This document shows, one piece after another, positions 48,023 to 57,145 of a DNA stretch of 64,000 bases. Within the stretch, counting starts at the first letter, position 1. The number at the start of each line of letters is the position of its first letter. The stretch is from Pseudomonas subflava. GTDB lineage: Bacteria > Pseudomonadota > Gammaproteobacteria > Pseudomonadales > Pseudomonadaceae. The notes under the pieces are model-generated. The model saw only the letters and a program-made list of their open reading frames with translations, had not been told where the DNA came from and searched no databases. The position numbers and the translations under genes are program-made. The DNA is taken from the NCBI RefSeq assembly GCF_023823685.1, contig NZ_JAMXBF010000007.1:62001-126000 (forward strand). The letters run 5' to 3'.

Positions 48023-48939
48023 CAGAGAACCTCCTGACGCAGCGCGGCGCCGACGGCGGCCATGCAGTAGGCCTGCTCGGCGCCATCCAGCTCGGCCGCC
48101 GGCTGGCCGGGGAACAGTTCGCGCAGGTCCAGCGCCTGCAGCTTGACCGCCAGGCCGGAGCCGAGGGCCTGCAGGGCGGCCGCGCCGTCGCGCTTGGTCG
48201 GCAGCAGCAGCAGGCGGTTGATGTAGCCCTTGCCCAGCTGGCTCTCGAAATAGTCGAGCGAGCGCTGGATCTCCAGCGTCACCGCGCCGTAGTCGCCGCC
48301 CGCGCTGTCCAGGCCCTGCTCGATGCGCCGGGCCATGTACAGGTCGGCGCCGTTCTGCACGCAGATCAGGCCCTCGCTGGAGCGCAGCCGCAGGAGGGCG
48401 ATGTTCATGTTCTCCGCGCCCGCCAGCAGGCCGAGGTTGCGGAAGGACATGGCGGTGATGTCGATGCTCTGCAGGTGCAGCCCGGCCTGCTCGACCAGGT
48501 CGCCCAGGGCCTGCATGCGGGCCTTGGCCAGCACGGCGCAATAGGCCATGCGCGAGCGGCCGCGGTAGGCGTCTTCGGGCAGGCGGAAAGTGTCGACCAC
48601 CACCTGGTCCAGGGATTCGGAAATGAGGTCCTTGACCCGCCAGCGCATGGCGTCGCGCAGTTCTTCGGCGGGCACGTCGGGGGCGTCGAGCAGGAGCATC
48701 TGGTAGGTCGCGGGATGCAGAACCAGATTGACGGCGGTGCCGGCCAGGCCACGCTCCGCCACCAGCGCACGCAGCACAGCGGGCTGTTCGGCCGGCGCGG
48801 CCTTGCGGAACAGACAGTCGAGCAGGCGAGGCGCCTCGCCGGGCACACGTTGTACCCGAGCCAATGCGATGCCTTCCGGCCCCGTCTCGATACCCAGCAA
48901 ACCGTCCGCTGTCTTTCTTCTTTTGGCGAACCACACCAA
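48022..48939 (-). CDS. mshI: MSHA biogenesis protein MshI (PilM-like)
   Basis: The 305-residue cytoplasmic actin-like protein is the first gene of the MSHA operon. Visible PilM-like features are LLGIETGPEGIALARV (phosphate 1 region) and YCMAAVGAAL near the end. The start is TTG at 48939 or GTG at 48936; GGGGGA lies 8 bases from the TTG. It is divergent from trmL, with a 99-base space that should hold the operon promoter. Confidence 0.85.
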   Translation of the reverse strand: MVWFAKRRKTADGLLGIETGPEGIALARVQRVPGEAPRLLDCLFRKAAPAEQPAVLRALVAERGLAGTAVNLVLHPATYQMLLLDAPDVPAEELRDAMRWRVKDLISESLDQVVVDTFRLPEDAYRGRSRMAYCAVLAKARMQALGDLVEQAGLHLQSIDITAMSFRNLGLLAGAENMNIALLRLRSSEGLICVQNGADLYMARRIEQGLDSAGGDYGAVTLEIQRSLDYFESQLGKGYINRLLLLPTKRDGAAALQALGSGLAVKLQALDLRELFPGQPAAELDGAEQAYCMAAVGAALRQEVL

Positions 48940-49038
48940 CTGCGAAATCCCCCTGCCCTGCCGTCGCCACCCGCCGTTGGGTGTGTCGCGTCCAGTGCAT
49001 TGTAGAATGGCGGCTACAGACCTACCCGAGCCCGATCA

Positions 49039-49500
49039 ATGTTTCATGTCGTTCTGTTCCAGCCGGAGATCCCCCCTAACACCGGCAACATCATCCGCCT
49101 CTGCGCCAACACGGGCTGCCATCTGCATCTGATCGAGCCGCTGGGCTTCGAACTGGACGACAAGCGCCTGCGCCGAGCCGGACTGGATTACCACGAGTAC
49201 GCGACATTAAAACGCCACTATTCTTTGCAGGACTGTATCACAGCCATTCGCCCCGACAGAATCCTGGCATTCACCACCAAGGCTAGTCACAGCTACGCGC
49301 AGATGAAATACCAAGCGGGCGATATGTTGCTATTCGGACCCGAGAGTCGCGGCCTGCCTGCCGAGATACTGGCCCAGTATCCCGACGAACAGCGCCTGCG
49401 TATGCCGATGCGCCCGCAATGCCGCAGTCTCAATCTGTCCAATGCCGTCGCCGTGGTGGTCTACGAGGCCTGGCGCCAACTGGATTTCGTAGGTTCCTGA
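49039..49500 (+). CDS. trmL: tRNA (cytidine(34)-2'-O)-methyltransferase TrmL
   Basis: The 153-residue SPOUT enzyme has the knot motifs [11 protein letters not shown] and [18 protein letters not shown], which bind SAM, and an N-terminal [18 protein letters not shown]. It methylates the wobble ribose of leucine tRNAs as a dimer. Family length is complete. A terminator follows at once. Confidence 0.93.
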   Translation: MFHVVLFQPEIPPNTGNIIRLCANTGCHLHLIEPLGFELDDKRLRRAGLDYHEYATLKRHYSLQDCITAIRPDRILAFTTKASHSYAQMKYQAGDMLLFGPESRGLPAEILAQYPDEQRLRMPMRPQCRSLNLSNAVAVVVYEAWRQLDFVGS

Positions 49501-49503
49501 AAC

Positions 49504-49533
49504 AAAAAAGCCGCCCCTGGGGGCGGCTCTTTG
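49504..49533. terminator. Bidirectional terminator between trmL and secB
   Basis: AAAAAAGCCGCCC and GGGCGGCTCTTT form a 7-8-bp stem with a CTGG loop. A- and T-tracts flank it, so both convergent genes can end here. Confidence 0.85.
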
Positions 49534-49547
49534 CGCAACGGTGGCGA

Positions 49548-50024
49548 TCAGGCCTGGCTGGCGCCCTGCTGCTGACGCTGCAGCTCCTGGGCGTACAGGG
49601 CGTCGAAGTTCACCGGCGACAGCATCAGCGCCGGGAAGGAGCCGCGAATCACCAGGCTGTCCAGCGCCTCGCGGGCGTAGGGGAACAGGATGTTCGGGCA
49701 GAACGCGCCGAGGGTGTGGCTCATGGAGGCCGCGTCCAGACCCTTGATCAGGAAGATGCCGGCCTGCTGCACTTCGGCGATGAAGGCGATCTCTTCGCCG
49801 GTCTTCACGGTCACGGAGAGGGTCAGCACCACTTCGTGGAAGTCGCCTTCCAGCTGCTTCTGCTTGGTGTTCAGGTCAAGCGCCACGCTCGGCGCCCACT
49901 CCAGACGGAAGATCTCCGGGCTCTTCGGCGCCTCGAAGGACAGGTCCTTGACGTAGATGCGCTGCAGGGAGAATTGCGGCCCTTCGTTGCTCTGAGCGGC
50001 GCCGTTGTTCGCTTGTTCGGTCAT
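49548..50024 (-). CDS. secB: Protein-export chaperone SecB
   Basis: The 158-residue acidic protein has the SecB core ([27 protein letters not shown]; here [10 protein letters not shown], and [18 protein letters not shown]). It keeps preproteins unfolded and hands them to SecA, working as a tetramer. The C-terminal tail is Gln-rich. It is downstream of grxC on the same strand, 34 bases away. Confidence 0.95.
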   Translation of the reverse strand: MTEQANNGAAQSNEGPQFSLQRIYVKDLSFEAPKSPEIFRLEWAPSVALDLNTKQKQLEGDFHEVVLTLSVTVKTGEEIAFIAEVQQAGIFLIKGLDAASMSHTLGAFCPNILFPYAREALDSLVIRGSFPALMLSPVNFDALYAQELQRQQQGASQA

Positions 50025-50058
50025 GATGATTCTTCTTGTGACGGGTTTCTGAGAGGGT

Positions 50059-50313
50059 TCAGGCGTTCAGCAGCGCGTCGAGCCGGCCGGCGCGCTCCAG
50101 GGCGAAGAGGTCGTCGCAGCCACCGACATGGGTGGCGCCGATCCAGATCTGCGGCACCGAGGTGCGGCCGGCCTTGCGCGTCATCTCGGCACGCACGTCC
50201 GGCTTGCCGTCCACGCTGATTTCGCGGAAGGCCACGCCCTTGGCGGTGAGCAGCTGTTTGGCGCGGATGCAGTAAGGGCACCAGGCGCTGGAATAGACGA
50301 CGACTTCGGACAT
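50059..50313 (-). CDS. grxC: Glutaredoxin 3
   Basis: The 84-residue thioredoxin-fold enzyme has the dithiol site CPYC in [15 protein letters not shown] and the cis-Pro region TSVPQIWIG, then GGCDDL. It reduces disulfides with glutathione. The ATG is at MSEVVVY; the upstream in-frame extension has no ribosome binding site. It lies one base after the YibN-type stop. Confidence 0.93.
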   Translation of the reverse strand: MSEVVVYSSAWCPYCIRAKQLLTAKGVAFREISVDGKPDVRAEMTRKAGRTSVPQIWIGATHVGGCDDLFALERAGRLDALLNA

Positions 50314-50314
50314 G

Positions 50315-50728
50315 TCACTTGACCACGGGCAGGTTGTCACCGCGCCAGCTGGAGATGCCGCCGGCCAGCTTGGCGGCGGTGTAGCCGGCCTTCTTCAGGT
50401 CGCGGGCCACGGCACCGGCGTGCTGGCCCATGGCATCGACCACGATGATGGTCTTGGCCTTGTACTTTTCCAGTTCCACCATACGGCTGGACAGCTTGTC
50501 GAAGGGGATGTTCACGGCGTCGACGATGTGGCCGGCGGAGAAGTCCTTCTGATTGCGCACGTCCAGTACTACGCCCTGGTCGCTGTTGACCAGCGCGGTC
50601 AGTTCGCGGCTGGAGAGGCTCTGCCCGCCCTTGCGCAGCTCGGTGACGATGAGCAGCACCAGGAGCACGGCGAAGCAACCGGCCAGCGCATAGTGGTTAG
50701 TGGCAAATTCAATCAGTTGGGCCAACAT
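50315..50728 (-). CDS. Rhodanese-like membrane protein, YibN type, without catalytic Cys
   Basis: The 137-residue protein has an N-terminal transmembrane helix (ALAGCFAVLLVLLIVTEL) and a rhodanese fold with VVLDVRNQKDFSAGHI. The active-site loop reads VVDAMGQHAG where a Cys would be expected, so sulfurtransferase activity is unlikely. The order gpmI-yibN-grxC-secB is the same as in E. coli, which identifies it as YibN-like. It may have a membrane-protein-insertion role (reported for E. coli YibN). Confidence 0.85.
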   Translation of the reverse strand: MLAQLIEFATNHYALAGCFAVLLVLLIVTELRKGGQSLSSRELTALVNSDQGVVLDVRNQKDFSAGHIVDAVNIPFDKLSSRMVELEKYKAKTIIVVDAMGQHAGAVARDLKKAGYTAAKLAGGISSWRGDNLPVVK

Positions 50729-50867
50729 CGTGAGGTTCCAAAGCCTTAAAATGGCGGCCAGTATACACAGCGCGCCCATCGGGCCAAGCCCCGCACGGCG
50801 GTGACGCCAGAGCCCCACGCCGGTAGAATGCGCGACCTTTTTTGATCACCACAGAGAGCCAGTCTTC

Positions 50868-52403
50868 ATGAGCGCGACGCCCAAACCCCTGGTCCTGATC
50901 ATCCTCGACGGCTTCGGCCACAGCGACAGCCCCGACTACAACGCCATCCACGCGGCCAACACCCCGGTGTACGACCGCCTGCGTGCGACTTATCCGCACG
51001 GCCTGATCTCCGGCAGCGGCATGGACGTGGGCCTGCCGGACGGGCAGATGGGCAACTCCGAGGTCGGCCACATGAACCTCGGCGCCGGGCGCGTGGTGTA
51101 TCAGGACTTCACCCGGGTGACCAAGGCGATCCGCGACGGCGAGTTCTTCGAGAACACCGAGATCAATACTGCGGTGGACAAGGCGGTCGGTGCCGGCAAG
51201 GCCGTGCACATCCTCGGCCTGCTCTCCGACGGCGGCGTGCACAGCCACCAGGACCACCTCGTAGCAATGGCCGAACTGGCCGCCCGCCGCGGCGCCGAGA
51301 AGATCTACCTGCACGCCTTCCTCGACGGCCGCGACACCCCGCCGAAGAGCGCCCAGCCGTCCATCGAGTTGCTCGACGCCACCTTCGCCAGACTCGGCAA
51401 GGGCCGTATCGCCAGCCTCACCGGCCGCTACTTCGCCATGGACCGCGACAACCGCTGGGACCGCGTCGAGCAGGCCTATCACCTGATCGTCGATGGCCAG
51501 GGCCAGTTCAATGCCGCCAGCGCCGTCGCCGGCCTGGAAGCAGCCTATGCCCGCGGCGAGAGCGACGAATTCGTCAAGGCCACCACCATCGGCGAGCCGG
51601 TGAAGGTCGAAGACGGCGACGCCGTGGTATTCATGAACTTCCGCGCCGACCGCGCCCGCGAGCTGACCCGCAGCTTCGTCGAGGCAGAGTTCCAGGAGTT
51701 CGAGCGCAAGCGCGTGCCACAACTGGCTGGCTTCATCATGCTGACCCAGTACGCCGCGAGCATTCCGGCGCCCAGCGCCTACAAGCCGGAGCCGCTGACC
51801 AATGTGCTCGGCGAGTACCTGGCCAATAACGGCAAGACCCAGTTGCGCATCGCCGAGACCGAGAAGTACGCCCACGTCACCTTCTTCTTCTCCGGCGGCC
51901 GCGAAGAGCCGTTCGCCGGTGAAGAGCGCATCCTGATCCCGTCGCCGAACGTCGCCACCTACGACCTCAAGCCGGAGATGAGCGCGCCGGAAGTCACCGA
52001 CAAGATCGTCGACGCCATCGAGCACCAGCGCTTCGACGTGATCATCGTCAACTACGCCAACGGCGACATGGTCGGCCACACCGGCGTGTTCGCCGCCGCC
52101 GTGGCCGCCGTCGAGACCCTGGACGGCTGCGTCGGCCGCATCGTCGAGGCGCTCGACAAGGTCGGCGGCGAGGCCCTGATCACCGCCGACCACGGCAACG
52201 TCGAGCAGATGGAAGACGAGTGCACCGGCCAGGCGCACACCGCGCATACCTGCGAGCCGGTGCCGTTCATCTATGTGGGCAAGCGCCCGGCGACCATCCG
52301 CGCTGGCGGCGTGCTGGCCGACGTGGCGCCGACCCTGCTGACCCTGATGGGCATGCCGGTACCGGCGGAGATGACCGGCAAGACCATCGTCGAACTGCAG
52401 TAA
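50868..52403 (+). CDS. gpmI: 2,3-bisphosphoglycerate-independent phosphoglycerate mutase
   Basis: The 511-residue alkaline-phosphatase-superfamily enzyme interconverts 3- and 2-phosphoglycerate with two Mn2+ ions. The catalytic Ser is in [15 protein letters not shown]; other ligands are [13 protein letters not shown] residues near the start and TADHGNVE near the end. Complete length. It is divergent from the yibN-grxC-secB set and is followed by a strong terminator. Confidence 0.95.
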   Translation: MSATPKPLVLIILDGFGHSDSPDYNAIHAANTPVYDRLRATYPHGLISGSGMDVGLPDGQMGNSEVGHMNLGAGRVVYQDFTRVTKAIRDGEFFENTEINTAVDKAVGAGKAVHILGLLSDGGVHSHQDHLVAMAELAARRGAEKIYLHAFLDGRDTPPKSAQPSIELLDATFARLGKGRIASLTGRYFAMDRDNRWDRVEQAYHLIVDGQGQFNAASAVAGLEAAYARGESDEFVKATTIGEPVKVEDGDAVVFMNFRADRARELTRSFVEAEFQEFERKRVPQLAGFIMLTQYAASIPAPSAYKPEPLTNVLGEYLANNGKTQLRIAETEKYAHVTFFFSGGREEPFAGEERILIPSPNVATYDLKPEMSAPEVTDKIVDAIEHQRFDVIIVNYANGDMVGHTGVFAAAVAAVETLDGCVGRIVEALDKVGGEALITADHGNVEQMEDECTGQAHTAHTCEPVPFIYVGKRPATIRAGGVLADVAPTLLTLMGMPVPAEMTGKTIVELQ

Positions 52404-52433
52404 GCCTTCGCCGCGGACGCGGCAATCCGTGAA

Positions 52434-52468
52434 ACGCTCGCCGGCTGCCGCCCGCGGGCGTTTTTTTT
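52434..52468 (+). terminator. Rho-independent terminator after gpmI
   Basis: An ACGCTCGC / GCGGGCGT stem with a 12-base loop is followed by eight Ts, 30 bases after the gpmI stop. Confidence 0.8.
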
Positions 52469-52567
52469 GCGCAGCGCCGCGGGCATACTAAGGCCAGCCG
52501 ACGGCTCGCCGCAGATTGCGCCGACCTCGCCGCTCCCGACTCCCCTCCCCCAGGTGCCGCACCGCCC

Positions 52568-53809
52568 ATGTTCCGCGCCCTCGTCCTCGTTCTTCTCGCC
52601 AGCCTGACCGTACCGGCCTTCGCCGACGACAAGGCGCAGACCCAGAAGCAGCTGGAGGCCGCCCGCGCCGACGTGGCCGAGCTGAAGAAACTGCTGGAGA
52701 AGCTGCAGCAGGAAAAATCCGGCGTGCAGAAGGAGCTCAAGCGCACGGAGAAGGAGATGGGCGAGCTGCAGAAGCAGGTCAAGGGCCTCGAGGGCGAGCT
52801 GCAGAAGAGCGAGGACGAGCTGCAGCGTCTCGACCAGGAGAAAAAAAAACTCCAGCAGTCGCGCCTTGAACAGCAGCGACTAATCGCCATCCAGGCCCGC
52901 GCCGCCTACCAGAGTGGCCAGCAGGAGCCGCTGCGCCTGCTCCTCAACCAGCAACAGCCGGAACAGTTCTCGCGCAACCTCACCTATTACGACTACCTCG
53001 GCAAGGCCCGCCTCGAGCAGCTCGCGACCTTCAACGAGACCCTGCGCCAGCTGGCCAACGTCGAGAACGATATCGCCACCCAGCAGGCCCAGCTGCAGCA
53101 GCAGAAGACCGCGCTGGACAGCCGCCGCGACGAGCTGGCCGCAGCACGCAAAGAGCGCCAGGCGGCGCTGGCCAAGCTCAACAAGCAGTACGGCGCCGGC
53201 GACCGCAAGCTCAAAGCGAAGCAGCAGGAACAGATTGAGCTGGCCCGTGTTCTCAAGACCATCGAGGAAACGCTGGCCCGCCAGGCCCGCGAAGCAGAGG
53301 AGGCGCGCCGTCTGGCCGCAGTGCAAGCGCAGCAAGCCCGCAATCCGAACAGCCGCCCGCTGCCGCTGGGGCCGAGCGTGTCCAGCGGAGCCGGCTTCGG
53401 CGGCCCCTTCGCCAAGGCCAAGGGCAAGCTGCCGTGGCCGGTCAACGGCCGGCTGGTGGCCCGCTACGGCTCACCGCGCGACGGCGATGCCCGCGCCAAG
53501 TGGGACGGCGTGCTGATCGGCGCCAGCGCCGGTAGCCAGGTGCGCGCCGTGCACGGCGGCCGCGTGGTGTTTGCCGACTGGTTGCGTGGCGCCGGGCTTC
53601 TGGTCATCCTCGATCACGGTAACGGCTACCTCAGCCTGTATGGCCACAATCAGAGCCTGCTGAAGGATGCCGGCGACATGGTCGAGGCCGGCGAGGCCAT
53701 CGCCACGGTAGGCACCAGCGGCGGCCAGGATACCCCGGCACTGTACTTCGCCATCCGCCAGCAGGGCCGCGCGAGCGATCCGGCGCAATGGTGCCGCGCG
53801 CAGGGATGA
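52568..53809 (+). CDS. envC: Murein hydrolase activator EnvC
   Basis: The 413-residue periplasmic protein has a signal peptide (ALVLVLLASLTVPAFA), a long coiled-coil (about 25-250) and a C-terminal LytM/M23 domain (about 285-410). The zinc ligands of active M23 enzymes are replaced (KWDGVLI, LYFAIR), so it should not cut peptidoglycan itself but should activate an amidase (AmiA/AmiB type) during cell division, with FtsEX controlling it. It lies 30 bases before ctpA, with which it probably forms an operon. Confidence 0.92.
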   Translation: MFRALVLVLLASLTVPAFADDKAQTQKQLEAARADVAELKKLLEKLQQEKSGVQKELKRTEKEMGELQKQVKGLEGELQKSEDELQRLDQEKKKLQQSRLEQQRLIAIQARAAYQSGQQEPLRLLLNQQQPEQFSRNLTYYDYLGKARLEQLATFNETLRQLANVENDIATQQAQLQQQKTALDSRRDELAAARKERQAALAKLNKQYGAGDRKLKAKQQEQIELARVLKTIEETLARQAREAEEARRLAAVQAQQARNPNSRPLPLGPSVSSGAGFGGPFAKAKGKLPWPVNGRLVARYGSPRDGDARAKWDGVLIGASAGSQVRAVHGGRVVFADWLRGAGLLVILDHGNGYLSLYGHNQSLLKDAGDMVEAGEAIATVGTSGGQDTPALYFAIRQQGRASDPAQWCRAQG

Positions 53810-53838
53810 CCGGGCGCCTCATCACATTGGGAGTTCAC

Positions 53839-55149
53839 ATGCAGCAATTCCGTCGTCTCACCCCCCTCGCCCTGGCCCTCGGCCTGCTGCTCGGCAGCCC
53901 CGCCGCGCTGGCCGCCGAAGTCGCCGAGGCGTCCGCCGCCGCGACCGAAGGCAAGGCGCCGCTGCCGCTGGACGAGCTGCGCACCTTCGCCGAGGTGATG
54001 GACCGCATCAAGGCCGCGTACGTCGAGCCGGTGGACGACAAGACCCTGCTGGAGAACGCCATCAAGGGCATGCTCAGCAACCTCGACCCGCACTCCGCCT
54101 ACCTGGAGCCGGAAGCCTTCGCCGAGCTGCAGGAAAGCACCAGCGGCGAGTTCGGCGGCCTCGGCATCGAGGTCGGCACCGAAGACGGCTTCATCAAGGT
54201 GGTGTCGCCGATCGACGACACCCCCGCCTCCAAGGCCGGCATTCAGCCGGGCGACCTGATCGTCAAGATCGACGGCCAGCCGACCAAGGGCCTGTCGCTG
54301 ATGGAAGCGGTGGACAAGATGCGCGGCAAGGCCGGCAGCAAGATCAACCTGACCCTGGTGCGCGAAGGCGGCAAGCCGTTCGACGTCGAACTGACCCGCG
54401 CGGTGATCAAGGTCCGGAGCGTGAAGAGCCAGATGCTCGAGGACGGCTACGGGCTGATCCGCATCAGCCAGTTCCAGGTCAATACCGGCGAGGAAGTCGG
54501 CAAGGCCCTGGGCAAGCTGCGCAAGGACAACGGCAAGAAACTGCGCGGTCTGGTGCTGGACCTGCGCAACAACCCCGGCGGCGTGCTGCAGGCGGCGGTG
54601 GAAGTGTCCGACCACTTCCTCAAGAAGGGCCTGATCGTCTACACCGAGGGCCGCATCGCCAACTCCGAGCTGCGCTTCAATGCCGACCCGGCCGACGCCA
54701 GCGAAGGCGTACCGCTGGTGGTGCTGATCAACGGCGGCAGCGCCTCGGCGTCGGAGATCGTCGCCGGCGCCCTGCAGGACCACAAGCGCGGCGTGCTGAT
54801 GGGCACCGACAGCTTCGGCAAGGGTTCGGTACAGACCGTGCTGCCGCTGAACAACGATCGCGCGCTGAAGCTGACCACCGCTCTGTACTTCACCCCCAAC
54901 GGCCGCTCGATCCAGGCTCAGGGCATCGTGCCGGACATCGAGGTCGCGCGGGCCAAGCTGACCCGCGAGGACGGCGGCGAGCTGATCAAGGAAGCCGACC
55001 TGGCCGGCCACCTGGGCAACGGCAACGGCGGTGCGGACAAGCCGAGCGGCAAGAAGGCCAAGGGCGATCCGCGCCCGCAGGACGACGACTATCAGCTGAG
55101 CCAGGCGCTCAACCTGCTCAAGGGCCTGAGCGTCACCCGCGGCGACTAG
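53839..55149 (+). CDS. ctpA: Carboxyl-terminal processing protease CtpA
   Basis: The 436-residue S41 protease has a signal peptide (LALALGLLLGSPAALA), an N-terminal helical region, a PDZ domain (DTPASKAGIQPGDLIVKIDG, about 105-190) and the catalytic Ser in NGGSASASEIV near 301-305, with Lys in FGKGSVQ near 335. P. aeruginosa CtpA, with the LbcA adaptor, degrades peptidoglycan cross-link hydrolases. The ATG with GGGAG upstream is preferred to an earlier in-frame ATG that overlaps envC. Confidence 0.92.
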   Translation: MQQFRRLTPLALALGLLLGSPAALAAEVAEASAAATEGKAPLPLDELRTFAEVMDRIKAAYVEPVDDKTLLENAIKGMLSNLDPHSAYLEPEAFAELQESTSGEFGGLGIEVGTEDGFIKVVSPIDDTPASKAGIQPGDLIVKIDGQPTKGLSLMEAVDKMRGKAGSKINLTLVREGGKPFDVELTRAVIKVRSVKSQMLEDGYGLIRISQFQVNTGEEVGKALGKLRKDNGKKLRGLVLDLRNNPGGVLQAAVEVSDHFLKKGLIVYTEGRIANSELRFNADPADASEGVPLVVLINGGSASASEIVAGALQDHKRGVLMGTDSFGKGSVQTVLPLNNDRALKLTTALYFTPNGRSIQAQGIVPDIEVARAKLTREDGGELIKEADLAGHLGNGNGGADKPSGKKAKGDPRPQDDDYQLSQALNLLKGLSVTRGD

Positions 55150-55233
55150 TTACAGGCGTTTGCTTGCGCTGGTGCGCACGGCGCACCCTACGAAGGCGTC
55201 GCATCGTTACCGATGTGCCTTTTTGTGGGCAAT

Positions 55234-55260
55234 AAAAAACCCGGGCAAGCCCGGGTTTTT
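55234..55260. terminator. Bidirectional terminator after ctpA
   Basis: AAAAAACCCGGGC and GCCCGGGTTTTT form a 9-bp stem with a 2-base AA loop plus A/T-tract pairing. It serves ctpA and the convergent binding-protein gene. Confidence 0.88.
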
Positions 55261-55274
55261 CATGAGCGCAGAAT

Positions 55275-56036
55275 TTACTGCACGTAGCTCTGGAAGATCT
55301 GGTCGACCTTGCCGCTGGCGCGCAGCTCATCGAGAGCCTTCTGCAGGCGTTCGACCACTTCGTCCGGGGTCTCCGGGTTCAGCGCCAGGTACAGCTCGGC
55401 GCTGTCGAAACGTAGCACGGTCTTCAGGCCGGTAATGCCTTCCTGCTTGGCCAGGTAACGGCCGGCGGGATCGCCGGTGGCCCACAGGTCGATATTGCCT
55501 TCCTGCAGTTTGTGCGCGTTTTCCTGATCGCGCAGCGAGCTGATCGGCTCCAGGCCCTGCTTGCGCAGGTGTTCGTCGATGGCGTCGCCCTTGTAGGCGC
55601 CAACCCGGTAGGACTTGGCCTGCTCCAGGCTGATCAGATTGATGCTGCTGTCGGCACGGGCCAGCATGACCCAGTCATCCGGACCGATGGGGCCGACCCA
55701 CTTGAACAGCTTCTCGCGCTCCGGCAGCTTGGCGGCGACGAACACGGCATGGTTCGGGTTTTCCAGGGCCATCTGGTAGATGCGCGCCCAGGGAAAGCGC
55801 AGGGTCATGTGATAGGCGATGCCGGCGTTCTTGAACATCTCGCGCACCACTTCCACGGCGATGCCTTCGAGGTTTTCCTCGCGGGCGTAGTTCTTGCCGT
55901 TGGTGGCCATGTTGTAGGGCGGGAAGTTCTCGGTGAGCAGCACCACCTTGTAGTCTTCCGGCAGCTCCGCCCGCGCCAGCGTGGAGAACAGCAGGCCCAC
56001 GCCCAGCAGCACCATGGTCATTCGCTTCAACAACAT
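55275..56036 (-). CDS. Periplasmic solute-binding protein, copy 1 of 3
   Basis: The 253-residue protein has a signal peptide (MTMVLLGVGLLFSTLARA) and an SBP_bac_3 fold: VVLLTENFPPYNMATNG, LRFPWARIYQMAL, FKWVGPIGPDDWVML, ending LQKALDELRASGKV. AAGGA precedes the ATG. It is the closest to copy 2 at 56172-56927. No ABC permease or ATPase gene is near. The ligand is unknown; amino acids or small carboxylates are typical of the fold. Confidence 0.8.
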   Translation of the reverse strand: MLLKRMTMVLLGVGLLFSTLARAELPEDYKVVLLTENFPPYNMATNGKNYAREENLEGIAVEVVREMFKNAGIAYHMTLRFPWARIYQMALENPNHAVFVAAKLPEREKLFKWVGPIGPDDWVMLARADSSINLISLEQAKSYRVGAYKGDAIDEHLRKQGLEPISSLRDQENAHKLQEGNIDLWATGDPAGRYLAKQEGITGLKTVLRFDSAELYLALNPETPDEVVERLQKALDELRASGKVDQIFQSYVQ

Positions 56037-56171
56037 ATCGATATCCTTGGTCAGTCGGAGAGCCCTCGGCACGGCGGCTCGCCGGCCCCGAGGCCGCTGA
56101 AGGGTAGCAGAAGCGCAGCGGGAAACGCAGCACCGGCGATGGCCCGCCGGTGCCGTGCGTTCACCGTTTCG

Positions 56172-56927
56172 TTACAGATAGTTGTTGGTGATCTCGTCGA
56201 CGAAGCCCTCGGCGCGCAGCTCGTCCAGGGCCTTCTGCAGGCGCTCGACCACTTCGTCCGGGGTCTCCTTGTTCAGCGCCAGGAACAGCTCGGCACTGTT
56301 GAAGCGCAGCACCACCTGCAGGCCGCTGGCGCCTTCCTGCTTGGCGATGTAGCGGCCGACCGGGTCGGTGGTGGCCCACAGGTCGATCTTGCCGCTCATC
56401 AGCTTGGCCACGTTTTCCTGGTCGCGCAGGGAGTTCTCCGGCGTCAGGCCCTTGCTCTCCAGGTGCTGGCTGACGGCGTCGTTCTTGTAGGCGCCGATCT
56501 TGTACTGGGCGGCCTCTTCCAGGCTGTTCACCTTGATGGTGCTGCCCGGCGCGGCGAGCAGTACCCACTCGCTCTTGGCCAGCGGGCCGACCCACTTGAA
56601 CAGCGGCTTGCGTTCTTCGGTGAAGGTGGTGGAGAACAGGCCGTAGTTGGGCTTGTCCAGGGTCAGGCGGTAGATGCGGTCCCAGGGGAAGCGCAGGCTC
56701 AGGTTGTAGCCGATGTTGGCGCGCTTGAAGACTTCGCGCACCAGGTCGGCACTGATGCCGTCGATGTTGTCGTCGCGGGCGAAGTTCTTCTCGTCGATGG
56801 CCATGTTGAACGGCGGGAAATTCTCCGTCAGCAGGATCACCTTGTAGTCTTCGGAGAGCTCGGCGCGCGCAGTGCCGGCCAGCAACAGCAGGCCCAGCAG
56901 CAGCGTCTTGTGCAGATACTTCAACAT
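56172..56927 (-). CDS. Periplasmic solute-binding protein, copy 2 of 3
   Basis: The 251-residue paralogue shares LLTENFPPFNMAIDE, LRFPWDRIYRLTL, FKWVGPLAKSEWVLL and the C-terminal PDEVVERLQKALDELR with copy 1. Signal peptide LLLGLLLLAGTARA. It lies between the other two copies, on the same strand with 135- and 218-base gaps, so each could have its own promoter. Confidence 0.8.
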   Translation of the reverse strand: MLKYLHKTLLLGLLLLAGTARAELSEDYKVILLTENFPPFNMAIDEKNFARDDNIDGISADLVREVFKRANIGYNLSLRFPWDRIYRLTLDKPNYGLFSTTFTEERKPLFKWVGPLAKSEWVLLAAPGSTIKVNSLEEAAQYKIGAYKNDAVSQHLESKGLTPENSLRDQENVAKLMSGKIDLWATTDPVGRYIAKQEGASGLQVVLRFNSAELFLALNKETPDEVVERLQKALDELRAEGFVDEITNNYL

Positions 56928-57145
56928 TGCAGTACAGCTCCAGAGTTGTGGTTGTTGTTCGGCGACTTCGTCTGCAAATGCCACCTTGAGGGCAGGCGCC
57001 CCGGGCGGTCTTCTACCGGCACGGTACCGGCGCAGTGGCGGGCATAGTGCCACGCCACGGACCAACTACGTTGAACTGCGTCACGCCGGCGGCGCATGTC
57101 GGGCAGGTCGCTCGCAGGGCAAAAACAGGCAAGAAACGAACCAGC

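Noticed and set aside
52568..53809. Active M23 endopeptidase
   Set aside because: Zinc-ligand positions are substituted, as in EnvC-type activators.
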